DNA of 64,000 nt from Gautieria morchelliformis (lineage: Eukaryota; Basidiomycota; Agaricomycetes; Gomphales; Gomphaceae). The position numbers and the translations under genes were made by a program. The DNA is taken from the NCBI GenBank assembly GCA_015179125.1, contig WHVA01000529.1, positions 1-64,000 on the forward strand, read 5' to 3'. Every line of letters begins with the position of its first letter. Within the stretch, counting starts at the first letter, position 1. Shown piece by piece: positions 10,466-20,754 of the stretch. Below the pieces are notes generated by a model that saw nothing but the letters and a program-made list of their open reading frames with translations, was not told the DNA's origin and ran no database searches.

Positions 10466-10568
10466 GGATATATTTTGCATGATCCTATTTACCCCAATGC
10501 ACTTGACCTTACTGATTCACTTGACCTTACTGATGCATTTGACCTTACCAAGGCGCTTGACCTACACC

Positions 10569-10596
10569 CCCGCGCGAAGCGCGGGTACCCACCTAT
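10569..10596 (+). repeat. Helitron 3' terminus 3 (CTAT variant)
   Basis: Perfect CCCGCGC-GAA-GCGCGGG hairpin and TACCCAC, but the terminal four bases are CTAT rather than CTAG. The next element starts TACACTATATGAAAGCGG, so the junction has been altered relative to the others. Confidence 0.85.
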
Positions 10597-10679
10597 TACA
10601 CTATATGAAAGCGGCTCGGTGGGAGGTTGTGGGCACGCTGACCAATGCTGACCAATGCTTGGTCATTAGTTTGTTAGCG

Positions 10680-10860
10680 GAGCGCGCGAGCGGTGCAGCC
10701 ACGAGCCCCTCGCCCTATCACCGGTTTACGCTGGTCTGCCGGCTCCAGGTCTCTTTAGGTCAGCGGCGAGCGGCGCAGCCGTGAGAACACTGCGCAGCGG
10801 TCACGTGACCCGTTCGCGCGTGGTCCATGCACGACACGCGCAGGCGGTATATAAAGGCAG
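10680..10860 (+). promoter_or_regulatory. Predicted Helitron promoter (CACGTG, TATA)
   Basis: GTCACGTGAC at about 10799-10808, TATATAAAG at 10848-10856, then CT-rich TCTGCTGTCTGC repeats to about 11005. Same architecture as 5660-5890. Confidence 0.6.
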
Positions 10861-11088
10861 TTCGGTAGGATGGAACGCCAGGAATCTGCCTGACCGGCAA
10901 TTCCTCACTCTGCTGTCTGCTCTCTCTGCTGTGTGCTGTCTGCTGTGTCTGCTGTCTGCGGTGTCTGCTCTCTGCACTGTCTGCACTGTCTGCTGTCTGC
11001 TGCGCTCTCTGGTGTCTCCTCCTTTCGCTGGCTGGCTGTCTATGGCTTTGGTTGGCTGGCTATCTATTGGCTTGCCTGGCTTTCTATT

Positions 11089-11765
11089 GGTAAGTAATAT
11101 CTCTTTTTTAATGCATTCCCATGTATTTTATTTTATTTGTGTTTGTAATTTTATTGGTTCCATTTTTTTTTTCTTCACATTGTATTGTCACATGTGCTTT
11201 ATATTTTTGTGAATTTTTTTGAAAATAGATTTAAATAAAATCCCAAGACTGCTGAAAAAAAGTATTTTTATATATATATTTTTCAGGTTTTTTTTTTCAA
11301 AAATTGACAGTTTCCTCTAAAATTAATGACAATAGGTTCTACTTTTAAATGTGGTTTGTTTCGTTGTTTTATTTACTGTAAAGCTGCCAGGCACTCCTTC
11401 TCTGGCTTTACTGGTGGCTGGCTTACTATGGCTTTGGCTGGGCTCTGGGTTTCTCTGTCAGTCTCTGGGCTTCTCTGGCTTTGGATGGACATTAATAACA
11501 GCTTCTGCTTCAATGTACTGTACTTTTTTGACATTTTTTCGCAAATAGATATCAATAAATTATCCTGACTTTGTGACAATTGACAACAGCTCCAGGTTAT
11601 GTAAATGTACAGTGGATTTTTTTGACATTTTTCGAAAAATAGATAATCCTAACTTTGCTAAAATTAATAACAGCTTCAGCTTACATGTACTGGACAAATT
11701 CTTGACATTTTTTTCAAAAAATAGATAATCCTGACTTTGCTAAAAATTAATGACAGCAGCTGCTT
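11089..11765 (+). repeat. Array of intron-like units in Helitron leader
   Basis: Begins with a GTAAGTAATATC donor-like site near 11090 (its sister is near 6090). Units such as GTACTTTTTTGACATTTTTT followed by CGCAAATAGATATCAATAAA run to about 11760, with CTTCTGCTTCAATGTACT and CTTCAGCTTACATGTACT spacers. Confidence 0.6.
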
Positions 11766-11879
11766 AAATACGGTTTCCTTGACTATTTTATTTATGTCTG
11801 TATATGTGATACATGTCCCTGAGTTTGCTAAAAGTTAATAAGTAGTAACAGCCTCCGCTTGCTTCACTTTGAGGCCCTT

Positions 11880-12650
11880 GGGGATATGCTACACATACCA
11901 TTGGGACATGCTACGCATGCTATGCTTGAGGGGCATGCTACATACACTATGCATGGGGGCACGTATGTTATGCGTGGAGACACACATGTTATGCATGGAG
12001 ACATGCATGTTATGCGTGGGCACAGGCATGCTATACTTGGGGACACGCACGCTATGCTTGGGGACATGCACGCTATGCATGGGGACATGCACACTATGCA
12101 TGGGGACACACACGCTATGCATGGGGATGTGCACACTATATGTGGGGACACACTATGCTTGGGGGACACGGTACAAACCAGGGACACACTACAGGGGAAA
12201 ACACTACAAACAAGGGACATTCCATGCTATACTTGGGGGACACACTACAAACAAAGGGCATGCTATGCACACTACACTTGGGGGACATTTTATGCATTGG
12301 GGACACACTTTGCACACTATATTTGAGGGAGATGCTACACACACTACATGTAGGGACATGCTACACATGTGGACATTAATTTCAGGACATGCTACATTTG
12401 GGGACATGCTACAAGCCAGGGACATGCTACACACAAAATACTTGAGGGACATGTTATGCATGTGGGACATGCCATGCACACTGTACTGCATGTGGGGACA
12501 CACTACATATGGAGACATGCTACATGTGGAGACACACTACGCACACTATACTTGGGGACACACTACATGTGAGGACAGATAAAGTGTGATGACACACTAC
12601 AGGCAAGGACACACTACATGTGAGGACATGCTACATGTGAGGCAGGGGAC
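11880..12650 (+). repeat. 21-bp minisatellite, decaying at both ends
   Basis: The central part (about 11930-12160) has units near GGGGACATGCACGCTATGCAT. Outward the units blur into GGGGACACACTACAAAC-like words. It shares the GGGGACAYGCTAC core with the 17-bp arrays, so one probably derives from the other. Confidence 0.85.
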
Positions 12651-12684
12651 ATGAGACATGGGAGAAATGTGTAGAGTCATTACC

Positions 12685-14086
12685 TGTTATGTATCAGGTT
12701 TGGATCTAAAAGGACTGCAGCTTCAACTTATATGTTGCACCCCCAACTATCATCCTAAGTATTTTGGAGATCTGAGATTGGAAGTTGGAAGAGGTTGAGT
12801 ATTGTAACTGAAGTAGTAAGGGTTCAAAAATTGAGTTAAGTTGGATATGAGAAATCAAGTTGGAAGATGGAGCTCAGAGAGACAGAGGCCTTGCAGGTCT
12901 AAGAACTGGAGACAGTGCAAAGGGAGTCACGTATCAAAGTCGATTATCTGATTGCTGAACAGAGGCACACATGACTAGGTTTTATACAAAGAGCTGAGAC
13001 AACATGTCAGAAGGTAGAGGTAAGCAATTCCAGTGCGAGCAAAAGTAACTAGGATAAATGGAGTAAGTAACTAATACCGAACAAGAGGAACTACAAGGGG
13101 GTGCCGGGTAGAACTAAGAACAATCCATAGGCAAAAGAACAAGGGGAATATGGGTCTAATTGATTGTTACGTTTGGAATTCCCATAGGTCGGAACTGGAA
13201 AGGACAACGGCTTCAACTTATGTGTTGTGCCCCTGATGAACTACCGTCCTAAGTATTTCGGCATTGACTTGCGGATATCGGAGAAGGCAGAAGTCAGGAA
13301 CAGAGTACTGAGAGTCGAGGTTCGAGGGTCGGAGAACAAAGGTCGGAAGAGGTGGAAGAGGCACAGGACAGAGGGTCGAGAGCGGAAGGAGACAAGACTA
13401 GCAAAACTCCCTGTGCTAAGAACAGGAGACAGTGCAAAGGGAATCACGTATCGAAGTTGATTATCTGATTGCAGGAACGGAGACATACATGAGGGGGGTT
13501 TATACAAAGAGCTGAAGCAACAGGTAATGGTATGGTACTAAGCAAATTCCGGAGAGTGCAGGAATCGGATAGACATACGGGGCAAGTAACTAATGCGGAA
13601 CAATGGGATGACAAGGGGGGTGCAGGGTAGGGTAAGTACAATGGCAAAGAACAAGGCAAGTAAGTACAATAGGCCTCGGAAGAAATGGAATTATGGAAAT
13701 AGTATCTTGCTGTATTCAGGGTTGAGTACGGGGGCCGGTATCTGGAGGTGGCCAGGGGTACTGAAATCACAAGGGTCAAGGTAGAGGGTTGCGGATGGTG
13801 CAGATGTTGTGGAATAGAGTTGGAGGTGGTGCGGAGGATATGCAGATATGGCGGAGATGGTTGAGCGGAACAGTCGTAACATTGATAGTGGAACAAATGG
13901 ATCTCCTGATGCTCCGGACTTGCTATGCTAAGGGTCAAGTAGGGAAGGCCGGTGAATAGAGTCAAAAGGGGAAGTATGTGAATAGTAAAGAACAAGGGGA
14001 TCAAAAGGTCAAAGTGTGGACATTGCGGAATAGAGCCAGAGGAGGCATGGAGGTACCAGAGTTGGTCAAGCAGCATGGTCATAACA
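12685..14086 (+). mobile_element. LTR-LTR composite, family B, with target duplication
   Basis: The element begins TGTTATG and ends CATAACA, flanked by TTACC at 12680-12684 and 14087-14091. A second LTR start (TGTTACGTTTGG) lies at 13165, so a partial LTR of 480 bp is joined to a fuller one of 922 bp with no coding region between. The uninterrupted target is visible in related sequence near 19885 (CATTACCTACC). The two halves are well diverged, so it is an old, broken element. Family assignment beyond LTR retrotransposon is not possible. Confidence 0.75.
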
Positions 14087-14257
14087 TTACCTACCTTGAT
14101 GTGTTACTTAGAGCTACTGTCAATCAATAAGATGCATTTTACTTATCTGAATGAAATTTTCTTATCCGAATGTGTTTGACTTATCCGAAGTTTGATTTAC
14201 CCAAGGTGTTTGACCTTGCTGATGCGTTTGACCTTACCGAGGCGTTTGACTTGCACC

Positions 14258-14285
14258 CCCACGCGAAGCGCGGGTATCCACCTAG
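14258..14285 (+). repeat. Helitron 3' terminus 4
   Basis: CCCACGC-GAA-GCGCGGG hairpin with one mismatch, TATCCAC and CTAG, directly followed by TCTAAAAG. Confidence 0.93.
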
Positions 14286-14354
14286 TCTAAAAGTTAAACG
14301 AGCACGGTGGGTTGTGGGCGTTGAGGCTGACAAATAATATTACGTAAATATTAG

Positions 14355-14502
14355 GTCAGCGGAACGAGCGGCGCAGCAGTGAGCCCTAGGCCCCTGGCCC
14401 AGGCCAGACCATTGACGCTGCGCAGCAGCGTCCCAGGTCACGTGACCGGTTCGCGACCATACACGAGTGGTCCATGCACGACCCTTCGCTTGGTATAAAG
14501 AG
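14355..14502 (+). promoter_or_regulatory. Predicted Helitron promoter (CACGTG, TATA)
   Basis: GTCACGTGAC at 14437-14446 and TATAAAG at 14494-14500, downstream of a GCGGCGCAGCAG segment; nearly the same as 8400-8560. Confidence 0.6.
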
Positions 14503-14659
14503 AGCGATGCTGCAGAACCGCACTCCCCACTGGGGTCTTCCTGCGTTCTGGCTGTACTGTGGGCTTACTATTGCTTTGGCTGGGGTCTTGGTGTCTTTCT
14601 GTGTGTCTCTGGGTGCCTATGGGTGTCTCTGGGCTTCTTTGGCTGTTAATTGACACCAG

Positions 14660-15120
14660 CTTCTGCTTCAATGTCCTGTATATTTTTTGATATTTTTTTC
14701 GCAAATAGCTATCAATACACCTAACTTGCTAACCTTTATAATAGCCAACTTAAATATCCTGTACATTTTTTTGATATTTTTTCGCAAATAGACATCAATA
14801 AATCTAACTTCCTCACCTTAATAACAGCCAACTTACATATCCTGTACATTTTTTTGATATTTTTTCGCAAATAGATATCAATAACTTATTCTGACTTTGC
14901 TAAAGTTAATAACAACTTCTGTTTTAATGTAGTGTGTTTTTTTTTTCATCTTTTTTGGCAAAATAAATACAGATATCAATGAATTATCCTGACTTTGCTA
15001 AAATTAATACCAGCTTCAGCTTAAATGTACTGTACATTTTTTTGACATTTTTTCAAAAGGTAGATATCAATAAATTATCCTGACTTTGCTAAAATTAATG
15101 ACAACAGCTGCTTAAATGTG
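14660..15120 (+). repeat. Array of intron-like units in Helitron leader
   Basis: Six units. One clear example runs from GTACATTTTTTTGATAT near 14760 through TTTTTTCGCAAATAGACATC and CTAACTTCCTCACCTTAATA to ACAG, followed by CCAACTTACATATCCT. Confidence 0.65.
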
Positions 15121-15175
15121 GTTTCTTTTGCTATTTTATATATGTCACAAAATAGATACTGATACATGTCCCTGA

Positions 15176-15278
15176 TATGTGTGAGGACACATTACCTGTG
15201 AGGACATGTTACATGTGGGGACACCTTACATGTGGGGACACCTTACATGTGGGGACATGCTGCCTGTGAGGACACGTT
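15176..15278 (+). repeat. 17-bp minisatellite, block 3a
   Basis: About six units; interrupted by the LTR insertion and continued at 16555. The last five bases, ACGTT, form the target duplication. Confidence 0.9.
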
Positions 15279-16549
15279 TGTCATGACGCATTTATTTCTC
15301 ATATTCAGGTGCTCTGTCCTGCCATTTGTCACTCCATCTCCATGTTCGTTCTGATCGCCATTGTCATGTTCGGCAGCCAATTCTCGCTGTTCGCGCCAAT
15401 TACCATGGCTATGCCATCAACAAGCGATCAACATCTTTGGACTAACTTGGCAGTCATTGTTGGGCCTATCACCTCCTCTGCTCGACCCTCTTCCGATGGT
15501 GTTCTGACAATCGGATTGTCATGACCTGTGTATTTCCTGCACTTTGTTATCCCCATTTCCTCGTTCGCTACTCCTCCCCCATGTTCGCTCGGCTTCACCC
15601 TCCACCTCGACTTCTCCTTCCCTATTTTATCGCTGTTCGCCCTCCCTCGCATTTCGCCGAACCGCTATTCGCTGCTCGCACATTTTGCCAACAGGCACAC
15701 CATCAAATACGATCGATACCATTTACCCGGTGTGATGATTCATCACTAAACCCATCATCTTCTTAATCCAACCCCTTTGGGTTTTCATATGGCCAAAGTA
15801 TGTTCGCAGGGCGTTCCTTCCGTAGGCCATGTGGGATCAACCCAGTGGACGAAGAGTCCGTGCAGGGTGACATGTATGCGGGTCCCAAGACATGGTTTCG
15901 TACATAAGTACCTTCGCCACCTTTACTCTCCGTCGTTTCATGTTCGCACTCCTCCCTCACTCTATTGTATGTGTATTCCATCTCCTTAGTATCATGACTG
16001 CACACCCCTATCCAACCCTGCCTCGTGATGGCCTCTTCCCTATTCGCTGATACCTTATGAGCATTCGGTATAAGTAGTTTACATTCGCATGTACGTTCCC
16101 CAGTTCAATTATCATACGTCGTCCATCTTGTGCAAACCTGACCTCGCTGTGATCATCGTCTTGAGCCTCCTCTTGAAGATTTCTATCTTCAACCAGCAAA
16201 GGACTTAGGCATCACTGGTGAGTTCTCATACTTCATCTTCGTTACCTTAGCCTTCGAACTACTTTCTGTGCTGTTGGCGGAGGGCTCCAAAGGAGTACCT
16301 TCGCCAGCGAAGGGACCGTCGAAACTTAGACAGCCCTTTCGTGATATCTTGCACGTTACGTCGTCAAGTGCCACGGGCTATTTCGCTACAACTGTAGATA
16401 GGGCGAGCCCCGTTCGGGCAACCCTCTTGTTTCACGAACATTCATCGGTTGACTTATTCGCCGAACGGCATACTTATTCGCACAAGTTATTCGGGCATTC
16501 GCTGTGTTCACTAATACACGATATTAACGCCTAAAAACCAATCTTGACA
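15279..16549 (+). mobile_element. Solo-LTR-like element, family C, copy 1
   Basis: Starts TGTCATGAC, ends CTTGACA, and is flanked by the 5-bp duplication ACGTT (15274-15278 and 16550-16554). From an inner TGTCATGACC at 15517 to the end (1033 bp) it matches the reverse complement of 17454-18485. The first 238 bp are extra. TG..CA ends plus a 5-bp duplication and no coding capacity fit a solo LTR. An 80-codon frame shared by both copies has no recognisable motif. Confidence 0.7.
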
Positions 16550-16554
16550 ACGTT

Positions 16555-17056
16555 CCGTGTGAGGACACACTACCTGTGGGGACACATTACTTGTGAGGAC
16601 ACGTTACATGTGAGGACACGTTACATGTGAGGACACGTTACATGTGAGGACACGTTACATGTGAGGACACGTTACATGTGAGGACACGTTACATGTGAGG
16701 ACACGTTACATGTGAGGACACGTTACATGTGAGGACACGTTACATGTGAGGACACGTTACATGTGAGGACACGTTACATGTGAGGACACGTTACATGTGA
16801 GGACATCATGTGAGGACATGTTACATGTGGGGACACACTACCTGTGAGGACACGTTACATGTGAGGCCACACTACCTGTGGGGACACATTACGTGTGAGG
16901 ACACATTACGTGTGGGGACATGCTACCGATGGGGACACGTTACGTGTGAGGACACGCTACCTGTGGGGACATGTTACGTGTGAGGACATGTTACGTGTGA
17001 GGACACATTACATGTGGGGACACACTACCAGTGAGGACACGTTATGTGTGTGGACA
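16555..17056 (+). repeat. 17-bp minisatellite, block 3b
   Basis: Contains the most homogeneous stretch in the window: about a dozen consecutive near-perfect units of GTGAGGACACGTTACAT around 16590-16805, which implies recent expansion. Confidence 0.97.
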
Positions 17057-17400
17057 TGCTATCCAACTGCACTTTGGGTCTTCCCCCATTTCTGATTTTG
17101 GTATTGTTTCTGGTTCTGTGAGAGTGTCACCGGAGGATCAGCTGGCATATCGATATAACCACATTGTCAACATTCAGGATCCCCAAGATCACTATTGGAT
17201 CTATTTCACAATGCACAAGCTTTGAAACCTTTGTATTATGACAATAGGCGCAATCTTATAATCTCTGATGATTCAGTCAAGACCATTACTGCTTTCATGT
17301 CTAGAGTTGCTGGGAAGGCCATCCCAGAGGTCAAGAGGGAGGTCTGCATGTTCAGCTGTCCCAGGGGGGCATACATGATTCATGATAATATGTGAATAGG
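17057..17400 (+). repeat. Conserved 340-bp Helitron segment, copy 3
   Basis: Same segment as at 7866 and 10129. The frame ending FTMHKL reads upstream through SGSVRVSPEDQLAYRYNHIV, and the second frame at 17195-17395 has several substitutions relative to the other copies. Confidence 0.7.
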
Positions 17401-17453
17401 GATATAATTTGCATGATGCTTTTTATTTGCCACAATGCACTTGACCTTACTGA

Positions 17454-18485
17454 TGTCAAGATTGGTTTTTAGGCGTTAATATCGTGTATTAGTGAACACA
17501 GCGAATGCCCGAATAACTTGTGCGAATAAGTATGCCGTTCGGCGAATAAGTGAACCGATGAATGTTCACGAAACAAGAGGGTTGCCCAAACGGGGCCCGC
17601 CCTATCTACAGTTGTAGCGAAATAGCCCGTGGCACTTGACGACGTAACGTGCAAGATATCACGGAAGGGCTGTCTAAGTTTCGACGGTCCCTTCGCTGGC
17701 GAAGGTACTCCTTCGGAGCCCTTCACCAACAGCACAGAAAGTAGTTCGAAGGCTAAGGTAACGAAGATGAAGTATGAGAACTCACCAGTGATGCCTAAGT
17801 CCTTTGCTGGTTGAAGATAGAAATCTTCAAGAGGAGGCTCAAGACGATGATCACAGCGAGGTCAGGTTTGCACAAGATGGATGACGTATGAGAATTGAAC
17901 TGGGGAATGTACATGTGAATGTAAACTACTTATACCGAATGTTCGTAAGGTATCAGAGAATAGGGAAGAGGCCGTCACAAGTCAGGGTTGGATAGGGGTG
18001 TGCAGTCATGATACTAAGGAGATGGAATACACATACAATAGAGTGAGGGAGGAGTGCGAACATGAAACGACGGAGAGTAAAGGTGGCGAAGGTACTTATG
18101 TACGAAACCATGTCTTGGGACCCGCATACATGTCACCCTGCACGGACTCTTCGTCCACTGGGTTGATCCCACACGACCTATGGAAGGAACACCCCGCGAA
18201 CATACTTTGGCCATACGAAAACCCAAAGGGGTTGGATTAAGAAGATGATGGGGTTAGTGATGAATCATCATGCCGGGTAAATGGTATAGATCGTATTTTG
18301 ATGGCGTGCATGTTGGCGAAATGTGCGAGCAGCGAATAGCGGTTCGGAGAATGGGGCGAACAGCGAACAGAGCGGATGTAGAGGACGAGTGGTCGAAGGG
18401 TGAGGCGAACTATGGCAAAGGTGCTAGGGAGTGACGAGGGGGAACATAGAGGCAGTGGGGTAAGGAAAATAGTCAGGTCATGACA
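17454..18485 (-). mobile_element. Solo-LTR-like element, family C, copy 2 (inverted)
   Basis: 1032 bp starting TGTCAAG and ending TCATGACA, flanked by ACTGA on both sides (17449-17453 and 18486-18490). It is the reverse complement of the main part of copy 1, so the two form a long inverted repeat about 0.9 kb apart. They differ at scattered positions, so they are not a fresh duplication of each other. Confidence 0.75.
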
Positions 18486-18525
18486 ACTGATTCACTTGAC
18501 CTTACTGATGGGTTTGACCTACACC

Positions 18526-18553
18526 CCCGCGCGAAGCGCGGGTACCCACCTAG
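18526..18553 (+). repeat. Helitron 3' terminus 5
   Basis: Perfect CCCGCGC-GAA-GCGCGGG hairpin, TACCCAC, CTAG at 18550-18553, then TCTATAGTATAAAG of the next element. Confidence 0.95.
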
Positions 18554-18779
18554 TCTATAGTATAAAGTTGCTGGGGGGGCGGTTGTGGGTGTTTTACATA
18601 ATAATATTATCTAATTTTCTGAGTTTGAATGCAAGCAGCGCAGCCGCGAGCGACCAAGCAGCGTTTCTGGTCACATGACCAGTTCACGTCCACCGCTACT
18701 GCGCACGCACCCACCTTCCCTCAATCCTCCTGTTGGCATTTCCTTTGGCTCAACTGCTGGCAACCTCTAGCTCTCCTGC

Positions 18780-18985
18780 ACACTATCTCTGTGCATGCTG
18801 GATCTGTCTGTCTGCTGCTGGATCTGTTCTGCTGCTGGATCTCTGTGTCTGCTACTGGATCTCTCTGTCTGCTGCTGGATCTTTGTGTCTGCTGCTGGTT
18901 CTCTGTGTCTGCTACTAGCTCTCTCTGTGTCTGGCTCTCTCTGTGTCTGTTACTGGGGCTGTCTGCCTCTCTACAGCCCCCTCAG
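18780..18985 (+). repeat. Imperfect CTGCTGGATCTCTGTGT repeat
   Basis: About ten units of TGTCTGCTGCTGGATCTC in the leader of Helitron A, analogous in position to the CT-rich repeats of family 1. Confidence 0.8.
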
Positions 18986-19345
18986 GTAAATATTGTTAAT
19001 ATTTTCGCTTTTTTATCCTCTTTTGACTTCTTTTCAGCCTAGGCTGCTCCTCTCATTGCCTCCCACCTTTCTGGATGGTAATTACTGGCTCTGGTGAGTT
19101 TTTTCCTATCATATCTATCATTTCTTCCAATAATTTTCGCTTTTTTATCCTCTTTTTGTCTTCTTTTCCCCTCTCTCAATGCCTCCCACCTTGCCTGTCT
19201 GATATTGCTGCATCTGGTGTGTGTCTTGCTATCATGGTTTGATATTTTTTAGAATCAGCTGCTCTCCATGGTAAATATTGCTATTTCTTGCTATAATTTT
19301 CGCTTTTTTAATCTCTGTTTGACTCCTTTCAGCCTATGTTGCTCC
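18960..19345 (+). repeat. Intron-like leader array, Helitron A upstream part
   Basis: CCCCCTCAG is followed by GTAAATATTGTTAATATTTT, CGCTTTTTTATCCTC and ..CTTTTCAG, a textbook 55-nt GT-AG intron near 18986-19038. Two further segments carry the same TTTTCGCTTTTTT core (near 19137 and 19305), each followed by a TTTC..CAG-like end and a CTCATTGCCTCCCACCTT exon-like word. Confidence 0.6.
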
Positions 19346-19379
19346 TCTCATTGCCTCCCACCTTTCTTGATGAGAATAA

Positions 19380-19766
19380 TGACCATACATGAGGGGCTTT
19401 TATACAAAGAGCTGAGACAATATGTAATGGTGTGGTACTAAGCAAATTCTGGAGGGAGCAGAAGTCAGATAGACATACAGGATAACTAACTAATTGGGAA
19501 CAAGGGGACTACAAGGGGAGTGCATGGTAGGGTAGAACAATCGCAAAAGAACAAGGGGTCGGAAAGTATATCTGACATAAAGAAACAACGAGACTCCAAA
19601 GGGGCCAGACAGATGGTCTTGCTGTGCTGTGAGGCGAGTCTGGTGGGTTCGAGTAATAGAGTCAAAAGAACAAAGGAATAAAACAATGGGCAGAATGTTG
19701 GAATTATCGGAGGGTTGGAATGTGCATGGAACTGAGTGTTGGAAGTCGGAAATGCACAGTCATAAC
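19380..19766 (+). mobile_element. LTR fragment, family B
   Basis: Matches 13490-14086 in scattered blocks: ACATACATGAGGGG-like start, TTATACAAAGAGCTGAGACA, and the 3' end CAGTCATAACA. The 5' part is absent and no target duplication is visible. Old remnant. Confidence 0.65.
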
Positions 19767-20165
19767 ACATGCTACGCACACTATACTTTCAGGACACACT
19801 ACACTCTGGGAACACATGCCATACATAGGGACATGCTACCCATGAGGGGCACACAGACATGGGAGAAATGGGTGGAGACATTACCTACCCCGATGCATTA
19901 CTTAGAGCTACTTTCAATTGTGATAAGATGTGTTTTACTTATCCGAATAATTTTACTTATCCCAAGTTTTATTTACCCAATGTGTTTGACCTAGCCACAG
20001 GTATCCACCCTAGCAGTGGTCCCAGTGCATTCACATCCAATGGGTCCCCGGCAGTCCCTACCCAGCGCTGTGCCACATCTCCTGGTGTGCAGCACAGGGC
20101 CACAGTAGGAATTGACTTGTGATATGCAGTATTTTCACATGGACAGTTTTATGTTGCACTGATTG
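19767..20165 (+). other. Mosaic of Helitron scraps
   Basis: CATGCTACGCACACTATACT minisatellite-like sequence, then GACATTACCTACC (the empty counterpart of the insertion site at 12685) and GCATTACTTAGAGCTAC (helicase C-terminal codons). Next comes a blurred 3' end CCACAGGTATCCACCCTAG near 19997, and finally a short helicase piece (TVGIDL, FSHGQFYVAL) near 20100-20155. It shows at least two older, truncated Helitrons under the current one. Confidence 0.6.
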
Positions 20166-20243
20166 TTTTTTTATATCGCTTTTTCAGCCACAATTTGACT
20201 TCTTTATGCCAGATTTGTTCTTCAGTCTGTCATTCCTTAGGTA

Positions 20244-20741
20244 TGTAGAGGACAGGAATTATAGGCAGTAGGTATGGACTTGTTATTCAAAAGAATAGAC
20301 TAGAAATCAATTCACTCTCTCAGTGAATTTAGTGGTCACTATAAATATATTATACACTACCTAGAAATCAATTCACTACAGAGCATTTCTAGGTCAATAA
20401 ATGCAAAGACTACTAGACTAATTTACTTGCCTCTCTCAGTGAATTTAGTGGTCACTGAGAGAGGGGGAAATGTGTTCCACTGCGCATGTACTACTACCCG
20501 GCCCTTTAGCGCCCAAGAGCTCGCGCGTCGAAGTCATTTCAGACTCCGCTGGGTGCAGCCGCTTGTGAAAGTAGGAATAACAAGATGAAATAGAGGGATA
20601 AGGAATGAGTGGAAAATTTCGAAAATAACCAGAGAAATGGATGCATAATACAAGAACAATGTGAGAAGAACTTGGAAGGCCACACAACAAATTGGATATA
20701 TTATGCTTGATTTTGGTGCAGGAGCATAAATGCACCCAACA
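20244..20741 (-). repeat. Copia LTR (3' LTR of the element)
   Basis: 498 bp, TG..CA. Contains CTCTCAGTGA and TCACTGAGAG as inverted arms 9 bp apart, and a second GTGAATTTAGTGGTCACT word. Confidence 0.95.
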
Positions 20742-20754
20742 CGCCCCCTCAAGC

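Larger units (their letters stand above)
8321..10596 (+). mobile_element. Non-autonomous Helitron, family 1, copy 2
   Basis: Starts TCTAAAAGTTAAACGAGC directly at the previous CTAG and ends with a hairpin and CTAT (a one-base change from CTAG) at 10593-10596. Same internal order as copy 1, with a shorter leader and the longest 17-bp minisatellite of the array. No protein for transposition. Confidence 0.85.
10597..14285 (+). mobile_element. Non-autonomous Helitron, family 1, copy 3
   Basis: 3689 bp including a 1402-bp LTR insertion. The 5' end is the most diverged of the set, but GGTTGTGGGC, the GCGGCGCAGCCG hairpin, CACGTG and TATA follow in order. Its minisatellite has 21-bp rather than 17-bp units and it lacks the conserved 340-bp segment. 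After the LTR insertion comes a LDVLLRA remnant of a helicase C-terminus near 14095, then subterminal repeats and the 3' hairpin, so this copy keeps a trace of an autonomous ancestor. Confidence 0.75.
14286..18553 (+). mobile_element. Non-autonomous Helitron, family 1, copy 4
   Basis: 4268 bp including two LTR insertions (15279-16549 and 17454-18485). Without them it is about 1.95 kb and collinear with copy 2; its first 200 bp are nearly identical to the start at 8321. Ends with a perfect hairpin and CTAG at 18550-18553. Confidence 0.85.

Noticed and set aside
16590-16805. CRISPR-like look of regularly spaced identical repeats
   Set aside because: Units are directly adjacent 17-mers without unique spacers, and the genome is clearly eukaryotic.
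15763-18240. 80-codon frame conserved in both solo LTR copies (15763-16005 minus, 17998-18240 plus)
   Set aside because: It is explained by homology of the two LTRs. No known motif, and LTRs seldom encode proteins; selection cannot be judged from two copies.
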